Shown: positions 24,906 to 33,883, counted from the stretch's first letter. The stretch is DNA of 64,000 nucleotides from CAVUBL01 sp963739795 (GCA_963739795.1 CAVUBL010000011.1:372001-436000), one strand, 5' to 3'. Notes: generated from the letters alone by a model not told the origin. Made by a program: numbers and translations.

Positions 24906-26320
24906 ACAGCGTGCCGGGGGACTCGAAACCGCGAGGCTGGCCCGAGGGAGGGAGAGGGATCGAGGAAGAGGGGGGCGATCCGAGAGTGAGCCGCAGCGTG
25001 TCCAAGGTCTCGGTCTGCATCCTCTCGTGGAACGGACGCGAGCACCTGGCCACCTGCCTGCCCGCCCTCGCGGCTCAGGACCCGCCGGGGATCGAGACCG
25101 AGGTCCTGGTGCTGGACAACGGCTCGGACGACGGCACCGCCGAGTGGCTGCGCCGGGAGCACCCGTGGGTCCGCCTGGTGGAGAGCCCGGTCAACACCGG
25201 CTTCTGCGGCGGCAACAACCGGCTGGTGGCCGCGGCCGAGGGCGACGCCATCGCCTTCCTGAACAACGACACCCGCCCCGAGCGGGGATGGCTCAAGGCC
25301 CTCGTGGCCTGCCTCGCCGGTGCCCCCGAGGACGTGGCCGCGGTCTCAGGCCGGATCGTCGACTGGTCTGGCGAGCACCTGGACTTCGGCCGCGGGGTGA
25401 TGACCTTCGACGGCCACGCCTTCCAGCTCGACTTCCGGCGACCCCTCGGGGAGGCGCGCGTACCGGACGACGGCGAGGAGCTGTTCTTCCCGTGCGGCGG
25501 CAACATGCTGGTACGCAAGGCCTCCTTCGAGGCGGCGGGCGGCTTCGACGAGGACTACTTCGCCTACCTCGAGGACGTGGACCTGGGCTGGCGCCTGTGG
25601 GCCGGCGGCGAGCGGATCGTGGCCGCGGGCGGCGCCGTCGTCCACCACCGCTCGGCGGCGACGAGCGACCTGCTCGGCCTCTTCAACCGCGGCTTCCTGT
25701 TCGAGAGGAACGCCTTCCTCACCGCCTACAAGAACTACCAGGAGGGCCTCTGGGAGCGGATCATGCCGGCGGTCCTCCTGACCCTGACCCACCGCACCCA
25801 GACCCTCCTCGTCGAGAACAACCCGGGCGCCGGCACCTTCACCCTCGACCCCTACGCCGGCCTGATCGCCAACACCGCCACCGCCTCGGCCGGCGAAGGG
25901 CTCCCCGCCGCGCCGCCGCCCGCCGGGCCGCGCACGCTGGGGGAGAAGTGGCGCGCCTACGGCACCGCGGAGCTCTTGCAGCGGGCCGTCGCCAAGGCCC
26001 GCAGAGAGCTCTTCGGCGGCTGGCGCCACCGGGCCGGAACCCGGATCACCGACGAGCGCACCGTCGCCCAGCTCCGGGCCGTGACCTACCTCCTCGGACA
26101 CCTCGACCGGGCCGCGGAGCGCCGGGCGGCGGTCCAGGCCCGACGTCGCCGCTCGGACGCCGAGATCTTCCAGCGCTTCCCGCCCTACCTGGTGGCCACC
26201 TATCCCGGGGACGACCGCCTCTTCGACTCCAAGGGGTTTCGCCGCTGGCTGCCGGAAGACCTGCCCCTGGTCCGGGCCCTGCTCGAAGAGGTCATGGCCT
26301 TCGACAAGCCCGGCGATTGA
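24902..26320 (+). CDS. GT2 glycosyltransferase, rhamnosyltransferase-like; element-derived N-terminus possible
   Basis: From GTG 24902 the frame gives 472 residues. The GT2 core starts at VSVCILSWNGREHL, with VLVLDNGSDDGTAEWL, NTGFCGGNNRLVAAA and IAFLNNDTRPERGW (DXD-like), the pattern of WbbL-type rhamnosyltransferases. GGNMLVRKASFEAAGGFDEDYF and AYLEDVDLGWRL are acceptor-side motifs. GTG 24902 overlaps the previous stop and has GAGG nine bases upstream, but residues 13-28 (WPEGGRGIEEEGGDPR) are translated from a copy of the dispersed palindromic element. GTG 24986 or 24998 are alternative starts directly before the domain. The long C-terminal part (about 330-472) is helical and of unknown role. 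Confidence 0.82.
   Translation: MNSVPGDSKPRGWPEGGRGIEEEGGDPRVSRSVSKVSVCILSWNGREHLATCLPALAAQDPPGIETEVLVLDNGSDDGTAEWLRREHPWVRLVESPVNTGFCGGNNRLVAAAEGDAIAFLNNDTRPERGWLKALVACLAGAPEDVAAVSGRIVDWSGEHLDFGRGVMTFDGHAFQLDFRRPLGEARVPDDGEELFFPCGGNMLVRKASFEAAGGFDEDYFAYLEDVDLGWRLWAGGERIVAAGGAVVHHRSAATSDLLGLFNRGFLFERNAFLTAYKNYQEGLWERIMPAVLLTLTHRTQTLLVENNPGAGTFTLDPYAGLIANTATASAGEGLPAAPPPAGPRTLGEKWRAYGTAELLQRAVAKARRELFGGWRHRAGTRITDERTVAQLRAVTYLLGHLDRAAERRAAVQARRRRSDAEIFQRFPPYLVATYPGDDRLFDSKGFRRWLPEDLPLVRALLEEVMAFDKPGD
24941..24983 (+). repeat. Dispersed palindromic element, copy B (right half)
   Basis: GGGAGAGGGATCGAGGAAGA, then GGGGGGCGATCCG matches the right half of the element. It is open in the same frame as the glycosyltransferase that follows, giving EGGRGIEEEGGDP. 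Confidence 0.55.
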
Positions 26321-26361
26321 AACCGTTCTCCGGGCGCGCGAGCCGCGATAAGGTCTCCTCC

Positions 26362-27294
26362 GTGTCCGAGCTCGCCTTCTCCGTGGTCCTTCCCACCCAC
26401 GACCGCCTCGACGTCCTGGCCGAGGTGCTGGACGCGGTCGAGGACCAGCGTGGAGCGCCGCCTTTCGAGGTGGTGGTGGTCGACGACGGCTCGACCGACG
26501 GCACGCGCGAGCTCCTCGCCGAGCGCCGCTTCGCCGTGCCGGCCCGGGTGCTCTGCCAGGAGAACCGCGGGCCCGCGGTGGCGCGCAACGCCGGTGTGGC
26601 GGCCGCTTCCGGCGATCGGGTGGCCTTTCTAGGGGACGACACCGTCCCGGCTCCCGGATGGTTGGCGGCCCACGCCGAGGCCCACGAGCGGCACGGCGGC
26701 GGCTCCGAGCTGGCGGTGATCGGCTACACCCGGTGGCACCACCGCATGCGGACCACGCCGTTTCTGCGCTACATCAACGAGTACGGCCTCCAGTTCGGGT
26801 ACCGGCTGATCGAGAATCCGTCGAACGTACCGTTCAACTTCTTCTACACCTCGAACCTCTCGCTCTGGCGCAGCCGGCTCCTGGAAGAGCCCTTCGACGA
26901 AGGGTTTCCCTACGCGGCCTGGGAGGACACCGAGCTCTCCTATCGCCTGTTCGCCACCGGCCAGCGGCTCGTCTATGCGCCTACGGCGGTGGTCGAGCAC
27001 GATCACCCGACGACTCTCGAGCGGTTCTGTGCCCGACAGGAGCGGGCCGGCTACTCGGCGGTGGTCTTCTACCGGCGCCATCCCGAGCTCGCGGGCTTCC
27101 TCGGTTTGGGCCCGGACGGCCCCCCTCCGCTGCCCGCCGAGGGGGCGCAGAGGCGCCGGGAACGGCTGGCCCGCGCCTTGCAAAATCTCCCGGTGAGGAC
27201 TCCGCGCCTGTGGGAGGACGTCCTCCGGTTTCACTACATCGCCGGCCTCCGAAGAGGCTGGCGCGAGGGCGCGGGAACAGGAGAACGACCATGA
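26362..27294 (+). CDS. GT2 glycosyltransferase
   Basis: From GTG 26362 the protein has 310 residues and begins VSELAFSVVLPTHDR. GT2 motifs: FEVVVVDDGSTDGTREL, NRGPAVARNAGVAAASGD, VAFLGDDTVPAPGW (DXD), and AAWEDTELSYRLFATG (the ED acceptor motif). The C-terminal third has a helical FCARQERAGYSAVVFYRRHPE segment. The frame continues upstream without a stop, but no family sequence is found before the GTG. It lies 41 bp after the previous gene and overlaps the PEGA gene by ATGA. It is the last transferase of the operon. Confidence 0.85.
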   Translation: MSELAFSVVLPTHDRLDVLAEVLDAVEDQRGAPPFEVVVVDDGSTDGTRELLAERRFAVPARVLCQENRGPAVARNAGVAAASGDRVAFLGDDTVPAPGWLAAHAEAHERHGGGSELAVIGYTRWHHRMRTTPFLRYINEYGLQFGYRLIENPSNVPFNFFYTSNLSLWRSRLLEEPFDEGFPYAAWEDTELSYRLFATGQRLVYAPTAVVEHDHPTTLERFCARQERAGYSAVVFYRRHPELAGFLGLGPDGPPPLPAEGAQRRRERLARALQNLPVRTPRLWEDVLRFHYIAGLRRGWREGAGTGERP

Positions 27295-28382
27295 GAGTGA
27301 CAACGTTTTCGACGATCCTGGCCGTCGGGCTGCTCCTGGGGGCGGCGGCGACCCTTCCTGCGCACGCCGAACGCGGCCACCGCAGCCCCCACGGCTCGAC
27401 CTCGAGCCACTCGGCTTCGCCACGCGGCGGTCAGGTCGAGTCCCATTCGTCGGCATCTCAACCCCGGACCGCCGTACCCCGCTCGGGAGAGGCTTCCCGG
27501 GGTCGGACCCCCGGCACTCGCGGCTACAACCCGCACGGCGGTAGCTACGGCCACGACTATGGCCGCTACGACTACCGGGGCGGCGGCTACTATCCGGGGG
27601 GCTACGACCCCTACGGCTATCTGTGGGGCTGGGGCTGGTGGGGCTGGGGCTGGGGCTCGTTCGGCTACTACCCCGGCTATCCCTGGGGCGGCGGACCCTA
27701 CTACTACCCGGAGCGGGTGCGCGCCGACCTCGGTGCCCTCGACCTCGACGTCCGGCCCGAGAAGGCCCAGGTCTACCTCGACGGGCACCTGATCGGCGTG
27801 GCCGACGACTTCGACGGCTGGCCGCGCTACCTCTGGTTGGAGAAGGGGACCTACGACCTCGTCTTCTACTACGACGGCTTCAAGACCATCGCCCGCCAGT
27901 ACTCCATCTACCCCGGCGTCGTCATCGACGTGGAGGACTCGATGGTCCCAGGTCAGTCCACCCGGCCCGAGGACCTGGCCGCCACCTCCACCGAGCGCCG
28001 GGACGAGCGCCTGGAGCGCCGCGAGGAGAGGGGCGAGGGCACGACCTCCAGCGAGCCCGATTGGCGCGCGCGGATGGAGCGCGAACGGGGCGAGATGGAA
28101 GCTCCTCCGGCGACGCCCTCCAAGGCGGAGCGCCCCTACGACGCTCGCCAGAAGCCGGCGCGTCTGGTGCTGAGCGTGGTGCCCCCGGATGCGGCGATCT
28201 ATCTCGACGGCCGGTTCCTGGGCACCGGGGACGACATCCTGCGCGCCCAGGGCACCATCACCGTCGACCCCGGTGACCACGAGCTCGAGGTCGTCCGCCC
28301 GGGCTATGCCTCCAAGACCACCAGCTTCTCGGCCGAGGCCGGCGAGGAGGTAGATCTCAAGGTCGAGCTGGAAAAGGAGTAA
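27291..28382 (+). CDS. Secreted protein with two PEGA domains and a Gly/Tyr/Trp-rich linker
   Basis: The 363-residue protein has a Sec signal (GLLLGAAATLPAHAE), then a His/Ser-rich stretch and a strikingly Gly, Tyr and Trp-rich segment (about residues 80-145; GYLWGWGWWGWGWGS). Two PEGA-like beta domains follow: one at about 150-220 (LDLDVRPEKAQVYLDG) and one at about 290-360 (LVLSVVPPDAAIYLDGRFLG). A charged Arg/Glu linker lies between them. PEGA domains are surface or periplasmic beta modules. The start overlaps the GT2 stop by four bases, so it belongs to the glycan operon, followed by a terminator. A role at the cell surface is likely, the molecular function unknown. Confidence 0.82.
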   Translation: MRVTTFSTILAVGLLLGAAATLPAHAERGHRSPHGSTSSHSASPRGGQVESHSSASQPRTAVPRSGEASRGRTPGTRGYNPHGGSYGHDYGRYDYRGGGYYPGGYDPYGYLWGWGWWGWGWGSFGYYPGYPWGGGPYYYPERVRADLGALDLDVRPEKAQVYLDGHLIGVADDFDGWPRYLWLEKGTYDLVFYYDGFKTIARQYSIYPGVVIDVEDSMVPGQSTRPEDLAATSTERRDERLERREERGEGTTSSEPDWRARMERERGEMEAPPATPSKAERPYDARQKPARLVLSVVPPDAAIYLDGRFLGTGDDILRAQGTITVDPGDHELEVVRPGYASKTTSFSAEAGEEVDLKVELEKE

Positions 28383-28394
28383 GCGACCCGTCAG

Positions 28395-28431
28395 CCCCCG
28401 GCCGTAGGTCCGGCGCCTTCGGTCGGGGGCG
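28395..28431 (+). terminator. Terminator of the glycan operon
   Basis: GCCCCCGGCCG pairs with CGGTCGGGGGC (11 bp, one G-U) around a 15-base loop, 12 bp after the PEGA stop and between convergent genes. Confidence 0.6.
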
Positions 28432-28473
28432 AGGGCGGGAGAGGGAACGAGGGTGAGGGGGGCGCGGTCCGAT
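28426..28473 (+). repeat. Dispersed palindromic element, copy C (diverged)
   Basis: GGGGGCGAGGGCGGGAGAGG, then GAACGAGGGTGAGGGGGGCG, between the PEGA and ogt genes. It overlaps the 3' arm of the operon terminator. Confidence 0.45.
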
Positions 28474-28508
28474 AGATCGGGCGCCCTTCTCCTCCCAGTT
28501 CTCGCCCC

Positions 28509-29057
28509 CTACGACGCCTCTTCCAGGTGCTCGCGCTCCAGGTCGAGGAGCCAGCGCTTCTTGTCCTTGCCGCCGATGTAGCTTCCGATACCCGACTTGT
28601 TGGTCACCACTCGGTGGCACGGGATGACGATCGGGATCGGGTTGGCGACCAGCACCGCGAGAACCTGGCGGTAGCCGTCCGGCTGGCCGGCGGCCGAGGC
28701 GATCTTCTGGTACGTCCGGGTTCGGCCGTAGGGGATCTTGGCCACCTCGTGGAGCACTCGGTTGTCGAAGCGGGGGAGGCCCGCGGGGGCCAGATCGAAC
28801 GACAGCTCCAGGTTCTTGCGGGCACCTGCGAAGTACTCGGAGAGGCGGCCGAAGAGCTCGTCGAGGAACTCCGAGTCGTCCAGGTCCTCGAAGGGGGTGA
28901 ACGAGGCGTTTTCCTCCCCCTCGGGACCGATCACCAGGCGGGTGATCGTCTGGCCCCGCAGCTCGAGGCCCAGCTCACCGAGGACCGAGGGAAACAGGAC
29001 GCGGAGCGTTCGGGTCTCGGGTTTCAAGGCGACCGCCGAGTCTCCCTGTTCTAGCAT
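28509..29057 (-). CDS. ogt: Methylated-DNA-protein-cysteine methyltransferase
   Basis: The 182-residue protein repairs O6-alkylguanine by transferring the alkyl group to its own Cys in a single-use reaction. The acceptor motif is PIVIPCHRVV with Cys147. IPYGRTRTYQKIA is the DNA-binding helix-turn-helix start, and NP at 139-140 precedes the active site. The usual RAVGxA helix reads YRQVLAVLVANP, keeping the Arg finger (Arg130) but not the Gly, a mild departure. The N-terminal domain is the normal Ogt length. It is convergent with the glycan operon and separated from it by a terminator and a copy of the palindromic element. Start ATG 29057 is the only one that keeps the N-terminal domain. Confidence 0.9.
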   Translation of the reverse strand: MLEQGDSAVALKPETRTLRVLFPSVLGELGLELRGQTITRLVIGPEGEENASFTPFEDLDDSEFLDELFGRLSEYFAGARKNLELSFDLAPAGLPRFDNRVLHEVAKIPYGRTRTYQKIASAAGQPDGYRQVLAVLVANPIPIVIPCHRVVTNKSGIGSYIGGKDKKRWLLDLEREHLEEAS

Positions 29058-29171
29058 GGGCGCAGAGTATCATGTGAGATTCGCCTCGCATCCCCCCGAT
29101 TTCCTTCCGGAAGTAGGCGGGAAGAAGGCGCCTTCACGCGGCTCGGAAGCTCCCCGGCGGGACTCGCCCTG

Positions 29172-29930
29172 TCAGCGCGATCCGGGGGCGATCCGGACCT
29201 CGAATCGCTTCCAGCGCGCGGCGGCGAGCTCGCCTCCCAGGTCGGCGTCGCCCCGGTAGACGCGGTCCGGGATCCGCCGGGCCGGGACGCGGAAAGTCGT
29301 GGCGCCGGCCAGGGGAAACGGCTCGATCTCCACCCGGTCGCCGGAGGCGCCGATCCACTGACCGGCCACCTCGGCGTGCTCCGGCGATCCGCCTCGGCCC
29401 CCGCACGCGAGCAGAGAAACGGTGTCCGCCACGTGCAGGAAGCGGTACTCCGCCGCCACGTCGGAGGCCGTGGAGCCGGTCGCCTCGAGAAGCTCCTCGT
29501 AGAGCTCGTCGAGGGGGGCCAGGAGGCCCTCGTCCCAGGGCTCCTCGCCCCGGTGGCCCGCATGCAGCGCCAGGGCGTGGTGGACGATGAGGAGCGCCGC
29601 GTAGGACCGGTCCGGCCACTCTGGCCGGTCCGGCCTCTTTGGGGCGAGCCGTGCCGCACCCCGGAGCCAGAGCTCCCGGCGGACTTCGGCCGGCAGGGTC
29701 CGGAAGTCGTGGGGCCGGCCCGTCGCGGGGTCGACCCGTGGCGCCGAGTCGGCCTCGCGCCAGCCGTTGTCGTGCTCGCGAACGGCGAGGAGGATCTCCC
29801 CACGACGCGGGTTCTCGGGCAGGCCGTCGGTTCGCCAAAGGGAGGCGATCTCGGCGGCCAGGTGGGCGTGGTCGCACTGGGTCACCACCCGGAGCGCGCC
29901 GTCCTCGGGAAACACGATCATGTCGGGCAC
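29172..29930 (-). CDS. DUF3891 family protein
   Basis: The 252-residue protein begins MIVFPEDGALRVVTQCDHAHLAAEIASLW, with the QxDHAxLA motif of DUF3891. REHDNGWREAD and an internal YAALLIVHHALALHAG carry further conserved His and Asp residues, so a metal-dependent hydrolase-like fold is possible but not established. No signal peptide is present. It lies in the same direction as the ogt gene with a 114-bp gap, so the two may share a transcript. The function of this family is unknown. Confidence 0.8.
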   Translation of the reverse strand: MPDMIVFPEDGALRVVTQCDHAHLAAEIASLWRTDGLPENPRRGEILLAVREHDNGWREADSAPRVDPATGRPHDFRTLPAEVRRELWLRGAARLAPKRPDRPEWPDRSYAALLIVHHALALHAGHRGEEPWDEGLLAPLDELYEELLEATGSTASDVAAEYRFLHVADTVSLLACGGRGGSPEHAEVAGQWIGASGDRVEIEPFPLAGATTFRVPARRIPDRVYRGDADLGGELAAARWKRFEVRIAPGSR

Positions 29931-29978
29931 CGAGTGTAGCGGTCCGAGTCCTGATTCAGAGCACCGACGCCGGCGGCC

Positions 29979-30007
29979 TTGCCCTTCGGGGGCGTCGGCC
30001 GTAGCAT
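29979..30007 (+). promoter_or_regulatory. Weak candidate promoter of the tryptophanase gene
   Basis: TTGCCC, 17 bases, TAGCAT, with the start codon 60 bases downstream. Each hexamer matches 4 of 6. A hairpin (CCGACGCC with GGCGTCGG) overlaps the spacer. Confidence 0.3.
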
Positions 30008-30067
30008 GGTGCCGCTCCTCTCCGCTTCCGACACTCAGCCAAGGAAAGACCCCCAGGAGATCCCCCC

Positions 30068-31462
30068 ATGAAGTTCATGCCCGAGCCGTGGCGCGTCAAG
30101 GTCGTGGAGCCGATCCGCCTGCCCGACCGCGAAGAGCGCGAGCGGCGTCTCGTCGACGCCGGCTTCAACCTGTTCATGGTCCCCTCGGAGGCGGTGTTCA
30201 TCGATCTGTTCACCGACTCCGGCACGTCGGCCATGTCGGACAACCAGTGGGCCGGCATGATGATCGGCGACGAGGCCTACGCCGGCGCCCGCAACTTCTT
30301 TCGCCTCGAGGAGACGGTGCACGAGGTGTTCGGCTTTCCTCACATGGTGCCGGTGCACCAGGGGCGGGTGGCCGAGAACCTCCTCTTCTCGCACCTGGTG
30401 CGGCCCGGCTCGATCGTGCCCAACAACTCCCACTTCGACACCACGCGGGCGAACGTCGAGACCCACGGCGGTGAAGCGGTCGATCTGGTGATCCCCGAGG
30501 GGCAGGACCCGGCGGCCGACCATCCGTTCAAGGGCAACGTCGACCTCGAGCGCCTGCGCCACCTGTTCGAGACCACTCCGCGCGAGCGTATCCCCCTCGC
30601 CATGCTCACCCTGACCAACAACTCCGGAGGCGGCCAGCCCGTGTCGCTGGCCAACGTCCGGGCCACCTCGGAGCTCTGCCGGGAGTTCGGCATCCCCTTC
30701 TATCTCGACGCCTGCCGGTTCGCCGAGAACGCCTGGTTCATCAAGCAGCGGGAGCCCGGCCAGCAGGAGCGGAGCGTCGCCGAGATCGCCCGCGAGGTCT
30801 TCTCGTACGCCGACGGCTGCACGATGAGCGCCAAGAAGGACGGACTCGCCAACATCGGCGGCTTCCTGGCGAGCCGCGACCAGGGGCTGATCGAGGCCGT
30901 CAAGCAGCGCATGGTGGTGATCGAGGGCTTCCCGACCTACGGCGGCCTGGCGGGGCGCGACCTGGAGGCGGTCTCGCGCGGGCTGCGGGAGGTGCTGGAC
31001 GAGGAGTACCTGCGCTACCGGGTCGGCCAGATCGAGGCCTTCGGCCGGGCGCTGGACCACGCCGGCATCCCCATCATGCGGCCGACCGGCGGCCACGCGG
31101 TCTACATCGACGCCAAGACCTTCCTGCCGGAGATCCCGCCCGCCGAGTTCCCGGCCCAGGCCCTGGTGGTCGCCCTGTACCGGCGGGGCGCCGTGCGGGG
31201 GGTGGAGATCGGCAGCGTGATGTTCGGACACGAGGACCCGGTGACCGGCGAGGCGGTCCCGGCCCCCATGGAGCTGGTGCGCCTGGCGGTGCCGCGGCGG
31301 GTCTACACCAACAGCCACCTGAAGTACGTGGTCGAGGTCCTGGAGGAGGTCCGCGACCACCGCGACGACCTCCGCGGCCTCGAGCTCACCTACCAGGCGC
31401 CGGTCCTGCGCCACTTCACCGCCGGCTTCCGAGAGCTCGTCCCCCGGCCGGCCGCCGGCTGA
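30068..31462 (+). CDS. tnaA: Tryptophanase (tryptophan indole-lyase)
   Basis: The 464-residue PLP enzyme belongs to the tryptophanase/tyrosine phenol-lyase family: TDSGTSAMSDNQWAGMM, GDEAYAG, HQGR, and the PLP lysine in SAKKDG (Lys257). Positions that separate the two activities favour tryptophanase. Asp124 (SHFDTTR) replaces the lyase Thr. Val379 and Ile381 (GVEIG) replace Met and the phenol-binding Arg. His449 (VLRHFTA) stands where tyrosine phenol-lyase has Phe. It should split tryptophan to indole, pyruvate and ammonia. AGGAG lies about eight bases before the ATG. No TnaC-type leader peptide or permease gene is adjacent, and it looks monocistronic, with a hairpin at 31488. Confidence 0.85.
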   Translation: MKFMPEPWRVKVVEPIRLPDREERERRLVDAGFNLFMVPSEAVFIDLFTDSGTSAMSDNQWAGMMIGDEAYAGARNFFRLEETVHEVFGFPHMVPVHQGRVAENLLFSHLVRPGSIVPNNSHFDTTRANVETHGGEAVDLVIPEGQDPAADHPFKGNVDLERLRHLFETTPRERIPLAMLTLTNNSGGGQPVSLANVRATSELCREFGIPFYLDACRFAENAWFIKQREPGQQERSVAEIAREVFSYADGCTMSAKKDGLANIGGFLASRDQGLIEAVKQRMVVIEGFPTYGGLAGRDLEAVSRGLREVLDEEYLRYRVGQIEAFGRALDHAGIPIMRPTGGHAVYIDAKTFLPEIPPAEFPAQALVVALYRRGAVRGVEIGSVMFGHEDPVTGEAVPAPMELVRLAVPRRVYTNSHLKYVVEVLEEVRDHRDDLRGLELTYQAPVLRHFTAGFRELVPRPAAG

Positions 31463-31487
31463 GAGCCGGGGCAGAGATGTGCCTCCA

Positions 31488-31514
31488 CCCGTCGGCTGTT
31501 GGACGGCCGATGGG
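31488..31514 (+). terminator. Hairpin after tnaA
   Basis: CCCGTCGGC pairs with GCCGATGGG (9 bp, one G-U) around a 9-base loop, 26 bp after the stop. No U-run follows; instead a copy of the palindromic element begins. Confidence 0.45.
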
Positions 31515-31516
31515 CG

Positions 31517-31558
31517 GGGGCGTTCCATCCCCCCCGCGAGGGTGAAGGGGGCGATCCG
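31517..31558 (+). repeat. Dispersed palindromic element, copy D (short)
   Basis: CCCCCCGCGAGGGTGAAGGG followed by GGCGATCCG, upstream of maeB. Only the central and right parts are recognisable. Confidence 0.45.
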
Positions 31559-31583
31559 TACGAGCCGGAGATAGACTAGTCAA

Positions 31584-33881
31584 ATGAAGAAGATCAGCCG
31601 GGCCGACGCGTTCGAGTATCACTCCAAGGGCCGCAAGGGCAAGATCGAGGTCGTCCCCACCAAACCCACCGCCACCCAGTGGGACCTGTCGCTCGCCTAC
31701 ACCCCGGGCGTCGCAGAGCCCTGCAAGGCGATCGAGGCGGACCCCCTCGCCGCCTACGAGTACACCGCCCGCGGCAACCTGGTGGCCGTGGTCTCCAACG
31801 GCACCGCGGTCCTCGGCCTGGGCAACATCGGTCCCCTGGCGAGCAAGCCGGTGATGGAGGGCAAGGGGGTCCTGTTCAAGCGCTTCGCCGACATCGACGT
31901 CTTCGACATCGAGCTCGACGCCTCCGACCCCCGGGATCTCATCCGCATCGTCAAGGCCCTGGAGCCCACCTTCGGCGGCATCAACCTGGAGGACATCAAG
32001 GCGCCCGAGTGCTTCGAGATCGAGGAGACCCTGAAGCGGGAGATGTCGATCCCGGTCTTCCACGACGACCAGCATGGCACCGCCATCATCTCGGGCGCGG
32101 CGCTGCTCAACGCCCTCGAGGTGGCGGGCAAGGAGATCTCCGAGGTCCGCCTCGTCTTCTCCGGTGCCGGTGCGGCCGCGTTCGGCTGCCTGTGGCTCTA
32201 CGAGAAGCTCGGCCTCCGGCGCGAGAACGTGATCCTGTGCGACTCGAAGGGCCCCATCTACAAGGGGCGCGCCGAGCGCATGGACCCGATGAAGGAGGCC
32301 TACGCCGCCGACACCGCGGCCCGCACCCTGGCCGAGGCGCTCGATGGCGCCGACGTCTTCGTGGGCCTGTCGGTCGCCGGGGTGGTCGAGCCGGACATGC
32401 TCCTCGCCATGGCCGAGCGCCCCATCGTCTTCGCCATGGCCAACCCGGACCCCGAGATCGGCTACGAAGAGGCCAAGGCCGCCCGCGACGACGTGATCAT
32501 GGCCACCGGCCGGTCGGACTACCCGAACCAGGTCAACAACGTCCTCGGGTTCCCCTTCATCTTCCGTGGGGCCCTCGACGTGCGGGCGACCGACATCAAC
32601 GACGAGATGAAGCTCGCCGCGGTGCGAGCCCTCGCCGACCTGGCCAAGGAGGACGTTCCGGACTCGGTGCTGCGGGCCTACGGGCTCGAGAGCCTGCGCT
32701 TCGGCGCCGAGTACCTGATCCCCAAGCCCATGGACTACCGGGTGCTCCTCATGGTGCCGCCGGCGGTGGCCCGGGCGGCCATGGAGACCGGTGTGGCACG
32801 GGTGCCGATCGACGACTTCGACCGCTACCAGGGGCGGTTGCGGACCATCATCTCGCGCCGCCTCGAGCTCATGCACGATCTCAAGGAGCGGGCCAAGAAG
32901 CGGATCAAGCGGATCGTCTTCCCCGAGGGGGAGGAAGACAAGATCCTGCGCGCGGCCAAGATCCTGGTGGAGGAGGAGATCGCCCACCCGGTGCTGCTCG
33001 CGCGGCGCGAGCAGATCGCGGAGCGGCTCGTCGAGCTCGATCTGAGCGACGATCAGGTGACCATCATCCACAACGAGAGCTCGCTGGCCTTCGAGAGCTA
33101 CGCGCGCGCGCTCCACCGCCTGCGGCGCCGCGACGGCGTGACCCACGAGGACGCCCTCAAGCTCATGCGCTCGCGGAACTACTTCGGCACCATGATGGTC
33201 CAGCAGGGTGACGCCGACGGCCTGATCTCGGGCCTCACCCAGTACTACGCCGACACGATCCGTCCGGCGCTCCAGATCATCGGCACCCGCGACGGGGTGC
33301 GGCGAGTCTCCGGGGCCTACATCCTGATCCTCAAGGAGCGCCTCTTCGTGTTCGCCGACACCACCGTCAACATCGCGCCGAGCGCCGAAGACCTGGCGGA
33401 GATCGCACTGCTGTCGGCGGCGTTCGCCCGGCGCTTCCAGATCGAGCCCCGGGTGGCGATGCTGTCGTTCTCCAACTTCGGCTCCAACAAGCACCCCGAG
33501 GCGATCAAGGTCCGCGAGGCGACCCGCATCGCCCAGGAGCGCGAGCCCCGCCTCGAGATCGACGGCGAGATGCAGGCCGACACGGCGGTGGTCGAGTCGA
33601 TCCTCGAGGAGACCTACCCCTGGTCGATCCTCTCGGGGCCGGCGAACGTCCTGGTCTTTCCCGACCTCTCCGCCGCAAACACCGCCTACAAGCTGATCTG
33701 GCGTCTGGCGGGCGCCGAGGCCATCGGCCCGGTCCTCCTGGGGATGGCGCGCCCGGTCCACGTGCTGCAACGCGGTGTGGACGTGACCGACATCGTCAAC
33801 ATGGCGGCGATCTGCGCCGTCGACGCGCAGGAGCTGGAAGAGGAGCAGAAGCGCCTGCAACTCGTCTTCGAGCCGGCCTGA
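31584..33881 (+). CDS. maeB: NADP-dependent malic enzyme with phosphotransacetylase-like C-terminal domain
   Basis: The 765-residue protein is the long MaeB type. Residues 1-165 form the malic N-domain (AYTPGVAEPCKAI at 38-50). Residues about 165-420 bind NAD(P) (FSGAGAAAFGCLWLYEKLG) and carry PVFHDDQHGTA and VFAMANPDPE. Residues about 440-765 are a phosphotransacetylase-like domain (RIVFPEGEEDKILRAAKIL, NYFGTMMVQ, SGPANVLVFPDL) that in known homologues is usually regulatory, sensing acetyl-CoA. It decarboxylates malate to pyruvate with NADPH. The ATG is preceded by TAGACT only eight bases upstream, which would make a near-leaderless mRNA if used as a -10; GGAG at about 31566 is rather far for an SD. 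Confidence 0.93.
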   Translation: MKKISRADAFEYHSKGRKGKIEVVPTKPTATQWDLSLAYTPGVAEPCKAIEADPLAAYEYTARGNLVAVVSNGTAVLGLGNIGPLASKPVMEGKGVLFKRFADIDVFDIELDASDPRDLIRIVKALEPTFGGINLEDIKAPECFEIEETLKREMSIPVFHDDQHGTAIISGAALLNALEVAGKEISEVRLVFSGAGAAAFGCLWLYEKLGLRRENVILCDSKGPIYKGRAERMDPMKEAYAADTAARTLAEALDGADVFVGLSVAGVVEPDMLLAMAERPIVFAMANPDPEIGYEEAKAARDDVIMATGRSDYPNQVNNVLGFPFIFRGALDVRATDINDEMKLAAVRALADLAKEDVPDSVLRAYGLESLRFGAEYLIPKPMDYRVLLMVPPAVARAAMETGVARVPIDDFDRYQGRLRTIISRRLELMHDLKERAKKRIKRIVFPEGEEDKILRAAKILVEEEIAHPVLLARREQIAERLVELDLSDDQVTIIHNESSLAFESYARALHRLRRRDGVTHEDALKLMRSRNYFGTMMVQQGDADGLISGLTQYYADTIRPALQIIGTRDGVRRVSGAYILILKERLFVFADTTVNIAPSAEDLAEIALLSAAFARRFQIEPRVAMLSFSNFGSNKHPEAIKVREATRIAQEREPRLEIDGEMQADTAVVESILEETYPWSILSGPANVLVFPDLSAANTAYKLIWRLAGAEAIGPVLLGMARPVHVLQRGVDVTDIVNMAAICAVDAQELEEEQKRLQLVFEPA

Positions 33882-33883
33882 GC

